A stretch of 64,000 nt of DNA, from contig JAOPHQ010004631.1 of assembly GCA_030340625.1 (NCBI GenBank), positions 24,680-88,679 on the forward strand. Reading direction: 5' to 3'. How positions within the stretch are numbered: position 1 is the first letter of the stretch; every line of letters begins with the position of its first letter. The position numbers and the translations under genes were made by a program. The notes under the pieces were generated by a model. The model saw only the letters and a list, made by a program, of their open reading frames with translations. It was not told the origin of the DNA and did no database searches. Positions 42,756-52,400 of this stretch are shown in pieces. The DNA comes from Merluccius polli (Eukaryota > Chordata > Actinopteri > Gadiformes > Merlucciidae).

Positions 42756-45700
42756 CGTGCGTGCTTTCCCTCTCTCACGCTCTCTCTCTGTCTCTGTCTC
42801 TCTATTTCCCACTCCCCTCTCTCGTCTCAGTGGTGCGCGGCTGGTTGGCACGGCGACGCGTCCACCGCGGTCTCTCGCTGCAGCCGAGCGAGGAGTGCAA
42901 CGTGCAGCGCTTCCTGCAGGGGGCCGAGGACATGGGCCTGCGGACCTACGACCAGCTGGTGATCCAGAACGCCTCGGATATTGCCCGCGAGAGCGACCGC
43001 CTGCGATGCTACGGCAACGGCCCGGTTGGATGCGCCGGCGCCAGCCCGCCCCTCGGCGAGAGACCTGAGCCGGTGGGCAAGGAAGAGGAGCAGCCGAGCA
43101 GGAGGTAGGCTGAGAGAAGGACGTGAAGGTCATTATCACATGTCCGGTCGTACCGGAACGCAATGTCCGTTCTCTTACTTCCAATGAGCTGTGTGGGTCA
43201 GTTAACACTCCCCGGGTCAAGAAGACTATAAGAACAAGACAAGAACAACAGCAGAGACAAGGAGAATAAATATGGAGTGTTTCGACGAAGAATTTGACAC
43301 AGCAATATACGAAACATGTAACAGATGTCCGTCTTATCGGAAGTCCCTCCCGCCTCTCGCCGCTAAACCTGTGTAGCTGAAATGGATATCGCTCCCTCCG
43401 AAGTAGGGGCGGGCGATATGGGCAAATGTATTATCAGGATAATTATGGGGATTTCTACACAATGTCGATAAATATCACGATATGCTTATGAATTCAAAAT
43501 ACCATTCTAAACAGTCTAACTGAGGGTCATTACATGTATGGTAAGTAGTGTATGTATGGTAAGTAGATACCATGGTATATGGTATCGACTAAAACTAGTT
43601 TTCCCTATGCGAAGCGCCAGGGAACGAGGTGATGCAGTAGGGGAGAGAGAGTCCGACCCCCGTCTCCCTCACCCCCCCCCCCCCCCCCCCCACATGGTCG
43701 AACATCGGCACCGCAGGAGAAAAAAACAGGAGATTGGATTTAGATCTGGTCATTTCTCTTCCCATATTGGGGAAAATCCATGTTGAAAAATGGCATTTGT
43801 TTTTTTCATTTTTTTCAATCACGAAATCCAATTATTTTATCACATAAAACATGTGTGTGTGTGTGTCATTAAATATCTGCTGAATAGAGAAGACACCAGC
43901 AGCAGATGTGGCAATAATTAGCGGACGTTAACCGTACGTCTGAAGAGACGTCTACTGTTCCAACCGCCAAAGCCACACATACATCTCTAGGCATCATGCA
44001 TATGCAGATGCCTTATTAACCACATTTACTCCGTCGTTGTCAACATATTTAATGATGAACGTCTGCAGCCTTGCTGACGATGCCATTCTTCATATTTACA
44101 TTGTGTTAATTTGTTTGTTTGTTTCCCTAAGTGTGGGTTGGTTGATGGTTTGTCATTCCCTACTCCATAGCTGATCATTCCACACTGTAGCTTATGGGGC
44201 TTGTACATCAGAATGCAGCATGGGATTTTTTTGCTGGTGATACGCCATATTGAGAGGACTCAAGAGAGTTGTCATACTGTAAAATCCTAAATCCACGTAA
44301 ATATACCGTAACCTAGGCTAATGAAAACGTTGCTTTGCCGCGTCTCGCATGACTGTGGCACTGTGGCAGTTTCAAACAGAACAATGTATTCCAAAATAGC
44401 GGCGGCATTGTGATTGTACATACATACATACATACACACACGCCATTGTGACATCACGATGTACAAGCCCTATAAGTCTCTCAAATGATTCGGCTTCTCC
44501 TAATCATTGTTTACTCTGATGCCACGTGTGGCGACCGGCGCATTACTCACCACGCTAAATAATAACCAATCAGCAGTTAGTGTCACTTGCAGGATGTACA
44601 ACCGCGTGGAAGAAACATCAACCGTCAAAACGCCTTTTTGTGCATGCGTGTGTGTCTCTGTGTGTATGTGTGTGTGTGTGTGTGTGTGTGTCTGTGCATG
44701 TGTGCGAGCATATGACTGTGGCGTGATGTGTAATTAATGATGTCATTGTGTCCATGTGGACCAGCGGCTGTTAATTGCGACTATCATGATGGATTGTGGG
44801 ATAATGAGCGTAGCTTTCAGCCTGCATTAACTCAACGCCGCGGTGCCGCGCCGGTGGAACGAACCGGCTTATCCCCACATCTCATTCAATATCGGACACA
44901 AACCCTGGGCGTAATTGCAGCGGACGGCTAGCACTGCCTGGGAGTGTAGAGGTGTAGGAGAGATGGGGATCAGCAGCTCGTCAGAGGGGACGGCGAACTT
45001 GAGACACAGCGTTGGCTGAAAAGCAAACGTCTTTATTTTCAATCCGAAGCTCTAATTTACTTGTTTGTTTTTTTCAAACGACGCACACCGATATTGACCG
45101 CCGACATCGTTCGAGCCACCATGCTGTTTGTGTTTATTATCACCATGGCAACACGGACATACACACACACACACACAAACACACACACACGGGTGGGGGG
45201 AAGGATTACAGAAATCGGTTGATTGGTTCAAGACATCAATAAATGCAAACAGCAGAAACTGTTTGAAATCCAATTTAACATTGGAGAAATTAAAAAAAAA
45301 AAACACATTCATTACCCGGCCACTGACAGATACAGCAATGAAGCGCACACACACACACACACACACACACACGTCCAAACACGTACTAATCCTGGTATCC
45401 TTTACGTGTCCTTGTTGGTGTCAACATCTGCCATTGGGAGGGGAGCCGGCAGTCTGGTGAGGGTTCGAGCCAAGCGGGGGCGGGGCGGGATCGGATTGGT
45501 GTTTGCTGGTTAGTGGAGGGGACTGAGGGTTTCGTTGGGTTGTACCATAGTATGGTGTTTCTCAAATGGTGGTACTCGTACCCCTAGGAGTACTTTGAAG
45601 GATTTCAGGAGGTACTTGGATTGCTTATGTGTGACAAATAATAATAAGGTAATGCCACCATAATAAAATGAGTTGAATCTGAATACCACCTTAATAAAAT

Positions 45701-46939
45701 TAAATAAAATCGTAATACTGCGTAAGTTCGGTAAATCTTCCGACGTTCACACCAAATAACATGCATACATTATTTATATTCATGGACGGTTGTTTTTTCC
45801 ATCCCCAAAATGATTTGTACTGGTGAAAGGGGTATGCTGTCTCTCTTCGGGGTGGGGGGGGGGGGGGGGGTGATTCGTAACACAGTAGTACATATATGTG
45901 TACGCATGTATGCAAATTTCACACATGTACATGCGTGCTGCTCCCCCACCAGCAGGATGAGCAGATGGCTTGTGCAGATTAGAGTAGGAAATATCAAACT
46001 GGAAATATCACGTAATCGAATCACTGCAAGGAAATTAGACTTAAACCATTAATGGCACGCATAATCCATTGTTTCCTAGTCTTTATCCCTCGATTGGCCT
46101 CTTTAGCACATATTTTGTGTGCAGCATTAGAGTCGCGTGTGATCATGATCCGGATGATATCATTAAGTTAATCTGGATCAGATGATTATTTCATGGCAAG
46201 CAATTACACCGATGGCTGGGGTGCTTCTGGTCGGAGGGCGTTTTCCTCCTCGTTTCCGCTGCAGGTCGACATGTTCTCTGTGTTACAAATGAGGACCTAA
46301 CTGGAAGAGAAAGACGATGCATCCAGAAGTGTATTTCATGCGCCGCTTCGTTACGTCTCCCTTCCTAGGGCCGGGGAGAAGGCCGTTAAGGGCCACGATG
46401 GCGCCGTCGCCGGGGGGGGTCGCATCATCCGCCACTTTCGCTCCAGCTCGGTTCCCACGCCCCTCGCCATGGAGAACATGGTCCATTCTGCCGGCGGTCC
46501 GCCCATCAAACCGGCCCTCCAGAAGGCGGCCCACGCTGTCGACGACGGGGCTAGTGGCGTCGGCCTGGCGTCCCCCCGGAAGCAGCCCCCGCCCAAACCA
46601 AAGAGGGACCCCAACACCCGACTGAGCGCCTCGTACGAGGTGGTCAGCGCTGGCCTGACCCTAGCACCCAAAGAGATTCCCACCCCGGAGGGGTTCGGGT
46701 CCCCGGGGGGAAGCCCCCCCAAGACCCAGCTGTCCCCCACAGACCCAGCAGGTAATGTGGCTTTCATAACAGATGGGCCTGTGAAGCCCTTTGAGACACT
46801 GTGATGGTTGAAGGGCTATACAACAACATAGCCCTTCCTCACATGCATCACATGCTATACAAATAAAATACAAGTCAAATAGATTTTGATTCCTATTATC
46901 AGCACATTGTTCTCACCACCTCTCCCTCGCAAACTCTTG

Positions 46940-47004
<65 letters not shown>

Positions 47005-49403
47005 CCATCGTCTCTTTACTTGCTTTACTCGACTTTATTTCCTGCTTTCCGTTCTTGTTGTACGTTATTTATCACTGCTTCTTGGCCAGGTCTCTCTTCA
47101 AAAAAGTGGTGTTCAATCTCAATGAGGCTGCTGAACAGATAGGACATAGAGATAAATGAAAGGTTGAATATCTCATCTCTCGTACCCCCCAGCGTTGTGC
47201 AAGCCGCGGCCCCACAGCGACGACTACACCACCGCCAGGAAGGTGCCACCGCCCAAGCCCAAGCGCAGCCCCAACACCAAGCTGACGGGCTCCTATGAGG
47301 AGATCAACGCCGCCGCCGGCAGCCTCCAGACCCTGCGCCCCGCCGAGGTCAAGCTGGCCCTGCTGTCCCGGGCCCCGGGCCTGGGGGGGGGCAGCCTCAT
47401 GCAGAGGGCGGCCTCGGTGGACGCCCCGCTCGGGGGCCCGCTCAGCCTCTACCGGGACGACGAGGACGTGTACATCGAGATGGTGGGGGCCCAGCAGGAG
47501 CGGCGCGCCCGCAGCCTGCAGGAGCCCCCCGACAGCCCGGACCCGGCGGACGCGGAGGCCGTCTACGAGGAGATGACGTACTTCCCCTCCGAGGAAGGCG
47601 CGGCGTCCACGACGGCCGCCGCCAAGGCCGCCCGGCTGGAGGCTCTGGGGCTGAGTCTGGTTGGCTACGGGGTCTCCTCTCCGCATGGAGTGGAGACGGC
47701 CAAGCGGGGGGTGGGGGTGGGGGTGACCGCCGCCGTGGACATCCCCCACGCCCAGAATGCGGCGCCGATGTCTTCCAAAGCCCAGCAGGGGAAAGACGGC
47801 GGCGGCGGCGGTTGCGACATCCCCGCCCCCTTCCCCAACCTGCTGCCCCACCGCCCCCCGCTGCTCGTCTTCCCCCCCTCGCCCGTCACCTGCTCGCCGG
47901 CCTCGGACGAGTCGCCCCTCACGCCCCTGGAGGTGAAGAAGCTGCCGGTGTTCGAGACCAACCTGAACTACGCGGCGGGGGGGGCGGGGCCCGACAGCCC
48001 CCTCTCGCCGCAGCAGTACGGCCGGCAGCGGGCCGACTCCTCGCCTAGCCTCACCGTTCTCATGCCGGCCGACAAGTCCACCCCTCCGCCCCTCACCCCC
48101 GCCGCCCCCGCTCACCACCGTGCCCAACGCGCCGCCTCCACCCTACCGCCCGCCGTCCCACTTCCCCTTCCCCCCCGACAGCAGCTTCCTGTCGCTGACG
48201 CGGGCCTCCTCCGTGACGGTGGGCTCGGACTCGCCCAAGCCCACCTCCCTGCACCGCTCGGCGGCCGGGGACCCGCTGGGGAAGCCGCCGCCATACTCCC
48301 CGGTGAAGGCCACGCGCCCGGAGCCTCGGCGTGCCCATTCCTGCTCCTCCTCCCCGCTGCTGTTCAACCCGGCCAACGGGAGACCCCTGACCAGCCCACT
48401 GGACGAGCTCAACACGCTGTTCAGCTCCGGGCGCCACCTGCTGAGGAAGTCCGGCCGCAAGATGCGGGACGGAGGTCAGTGGCTCTCACACACACGCATT
48501 GCATGTGTACACACAAACACATATACAAGAGCCCACTTTTAAAGTCTGCTATTTGATTACACATGTTTACTTATTTCCGGTAAAAACACAAAGCTAGGGA
48601 GGGGCTTGTCTCGGATATTGATTGGCATTTACAGTAGCCAATAGCGCTGAATGTGCCGCCAGATTGACAGTAGCTAGCAGCTCAACATGGACAGCCTTGA
48701 CGACAGCCTGCTCTCTGTTGGGGAGGACTTACAAATTGAGAAAGCATTTTCACTGGACGTAAAAATAGTAAACACCCCTGAGTGCAGGATGAGTCATCAA
48801 ACATGTGAAACCGTTACAGGAAGATAATATATACATATACATATACATATATATATATATATATATATATTTGGCATATCACAAGAGATAAATGAAGTGT
48901 GTGTGTGTGTGTGTTTGTGTGTGTGTAAATGTGTAAATGACGGTCATGGCCCTCGCACACAGCTCATACAGCGATTTGTTGCTCGCCGTGCACCTCTGAA
49001 ATTGAAAAAAAGAGTGAGCGAACTGCACGTCCACACACACCGATGTTAGGGCCAAATGGCGACTATAAATGCCATGGCCGTGCGTGGTTTGTCCACGCAC
49101 TTCATGAACGGCGCATCATGGCGACTATATGCCTGCTTTAACCTTTTACCTCAGTGTAGTTTGTCACACAAACTGTCCTGTTTAGTTAGTTTGGTGGGTC
49201 TGTGTAATGTGTGTGTGTGTATGTGAGAGTGTGCGTCGGTGTGTGTGTGTGTGTGCAGGACCATACATGTGTGAGGCCAGTGTGATTAGGTTGTGATCAA
49301 ACTATCAGCCAGCTGTGTGCCGTATGATTTATTGACCACTGTGTGATTACCTTCTGTAAGGGAGGAAGAGTAACTAAGAATGGAGCTACAGTGAAGTAAT
49401 ATC

Positions 49404-49457
<54 letters not shown>

Positions 49458-49459
49458 GA

Positions 49460-49490
<31 letters not shown>

Positions 49491-52400
49491 TGTGCACATG
49501 TGTGTGTGTGTTTAAGTAAGCATCTTAGACTGTATTTGTTTGTGTGAGCGTGTGTGTTAGTGTGTGTGTGTGTGTTAGTTAGAGTGTGTGTATGTGGGTG
49601 TGCGTGCGTGCGTGCGTACGTGCGTACGTACATGTGCATGTGTGACCCACCCTCACACACATAATATGTGAGTGTGGGCTACGAGATAGAGAGGTCAGCG
49701 CCCGCTTACTACTCCTACAACCCCGCATCGCCCCCTCCCCTCCGCCTCCCCATCCTGTTGCTAGCCTCAACGCATGGCCCACTTGAGCCAGCTCATCCAT
49801 TATGGTCGCCACAGCTACATTCTCACATGCTAGCTCATCAGCCAGTCGCCAGCACCTGCTTATCGCCACGATGTCTGGTGTGTGTGTGTGTGTGTGTGTG
49901 TATAATGGTGACCGGGTCAGGGTTGATCGCGCGTGGCCGCCGTTGTGTTACATGCAAGGCACATACGGAACGGCGCAGGACTTTGATACAAGGGCTAACC
50001 TTTGTGGAAGCAGGGCAGCGGTAATAATCCCATGCAGTGGATGAGCTAGGAGGCGGTCTGGGCAACTCTCACAGATCACTCCAAAACATCCCAAAGCTTT
50101 GAAGGACAATGTGCCAGAATGGGTTTTCTTTTGTATCTTCCATCCGGGTATTATTTTATTTTTATTTTATTTAACCATTTTTTTAAGGTTAAATAAAGGT
50201 CTTTCCATCAGAGTTACACACAGACAACATAAATACAAGTCTCAACAAAAATACAAAAGAGAACATCACCCTCACAAAAAAATGCACAAAAGGGAAGGCA
50301 AGTGTGAAAACAGCGACAGCTTTAAGGAATCAGTTTCAAAATTCACAAGCGCAGGTAGAGGCCCCTGCTGTCCTCCTCCTCTCTCCCCTCTCTGTTGTCC
50401 CTGCTGTGCAGTGTGTGAGCAGCATCCGGCTCCATAATGCATGAGGAGAGAGTTGACACAAAGGACGCTGCTGAAATACGAAGGGAGCTCAGTCGTGTTT
50501 CTACGACGCGAGAGCGGGCGGCGGCGCTACCGACTCCCCGTGGAGAACGGCGAGCCGCCGAGCTTAAGGACATATTATTAGGTCAGCCCGTTCACTCCCC
50601 TCGGTGAGGGTCTTCCTAATGACGAGAGGGGGCGTAGGGGGGTGGTCGGGGCGCGCGCGCGGGGGGGGGGGGGGGGGGGGGGGGCGTGGTCGGGGGGCGC
50701 GGGGGGGGGGGCGCGGGGTGCCTGCGATACCTCGCTTAAATGGAGACACTTGTGTCATACCGCTATAACGGGGCGGGGGGGGTGGGGGTGCGGGGGGGGT
50801 GGAAGGGTTAAGGGGTGACAGGACCCGCGCCTTATAAGCTAGGGTGCGCGGGTGCCAGGGAGCTGCTGTCCGACGCTGACGCATCCCGGGTTAATTATGT
50901 GGTGGGGACCCTGCGTCAGCGTCCGTTCCTCTCCTTTCCCACCCCGGCACCACTGGCGTCATGGAAACGCTGCATGTATGGCCCGGGGGCCGGCGGTGGC
51001 GCAGGGTTCACCGCCGCGGGGGGTTGACGACCCTGCTGTTATTTTGAGTGGGCGAGGGTGTGGGTGTGGGTGAGGAGAGGGGGGAGAGGGGCGGTGAAAC
51101 ACCGGCCGCCGCTGAGATCTGAACGCCGGTGCGTGCCAACGGCCTTAGTGGGACGACCTACTTCCGCTCCCCTCCACGTTACGAGAGGCACGCGCGATAC
51201 CCGACGCTGGCGAGGGCGACCGAGAGGTTACAGTTGCCATCCCAGACATCCCTGCAAAAGAGCAGCTGCCTCCCCACGCCCCCACCCACCCACCTATCCC
51301 CCCGCCCCTCTCCTCTCCTCCTCTCCTCCCTACTCTCGGGTTGGGAAAAGCCACAGGAATGCTGGGGGGGGGGGGGGGGGGGGGGGGGGGGGGCGGGGTG
51401 GGCAGGTGGTCCCTGGGGGGCGGTGAAACCGCCACCTCCAAAGGGCTCTTAAAGCAAGCAGCATGCGGATCTATTACTATTCAACATTTCCGAAGCGCAG
51501 TCGTGTTACTGGTTTAAAGTGCTGCTTCCACCCCCCCCCCCCCCCCCCCCTCATAACCCCACGCATTCTCTGTCTCCCTAACCGTCACGCATACCGGTAA
51601 TCGCTCTGTCTCTCTCTGTCAGACAGACGGCCACCTACCACACGGGCCTATTGAAGAGTGCCGAGCCAGGCTATATTTAGGCCTCTTGTGACTCTGGGGG
51701 GGGGGGGGTGTTGGGGGGGGGGGGGGGGGGGGGGTGTTGGGGGGGGGGGTGACCAGGAGTCAGGCGGTGACACAACGCCAGTGGCAAAAGGGATGACATC
51801 AGGCTGAAAGGGATGCACACGCGTGGTGTGCATCCGGCGTGTACGTGCGCAGTAATGATGTCAATGTGGCGTGTGTGCGCGTACCCACAACGTGTCTTAA
51901 GATCAGCCGCCTGCTCGGCTGTCGCATCTGAAATGTGTTTGTTTGTTGTGCGCGCGTGGTTGGTTTGTTTGTGCGTTTGATTGTTTCTGCGATTGCGGTG
52001 GGTTCTAAACATCCTGTCCCTGAGTTGCCCCCAACTCAGGGACAGGATAGAGCAGCAATACAACACAACGTTACGAACGAACTGAGCTGACATTTTATGA
52101 TCATAGGAACAGCCTTAAGAATAAAGGCTGGCTTGGGAAATCTTTAAGTATCTCATTGGTGGTCAGGAGGTGGGAGATGATTGAATGACTTCACAAGGCA
52201 AGAGATACTCCAATTTGTGTCAAATTACCATACATGACTCCGGTCATTATAATCTAGTTTCCGACGCCCTGTTTTTGCTTGTTTTTTTTTACGCAGGTTT
52301 CAATTCCAACATCAACCTCCCTGGCCGGGAGGACTGTGGCTCCGCCCCCACCTCCCCGTCTCCTCAGCTACAGGACAAGAACGCCAACAACCACACCTCC

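Larger units (their letters stand above)
43105..46368. other. intron 18: dispersed repeats and one GGGCTTGTACA element
   Basis: 43141-43392 is copy 2 of a dispersed repeat. A C run lies near 43673-43691, the inverted-repeat element at 44197-44471, (GT)n at 44668-44690, (AC)n at 45161-45190 and 45342-45372. At 45553-45620 GTGTTTCTCAAATGGTGGTA resembles the end of a common fish element whose other end I cannot find. A G run lies near 45854-45870. Confidence 0.6.
48475..52296. other. intron 20: GT repeats, GC-rich block with poly-G, hairpin
   Basis: (TA)n lies near 48846-48871, (GT)n at 48897-48928 and 49408-49500. 50440-51430 is GC- and CpG-rich, with G runs near 50661-50683, 50701-50710 and 51364-51393. 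A C run lies at 51531-51550 and two G runs at 51698-51734. A perfect 17-bp hairpin lies at 52011-52048. A candidate alternative first exon is at 50437-50581 (see findings). Confidence 0.65.

Noticed and set aside
47072..48127. 351-residue minus-strand open frame
   Set aside because: It is antisense to the GC-rich myo16 exon 20. High GC lowers stop frequency, and the + strand reading has clear homology and proper splice sites.
50412..50581. Extra internal coding exon between exons 20 and 21
   Set aside because: Its length is not a multiple of three and the reading from the acceptor meets stops. Only an alternative first exon would be possible.
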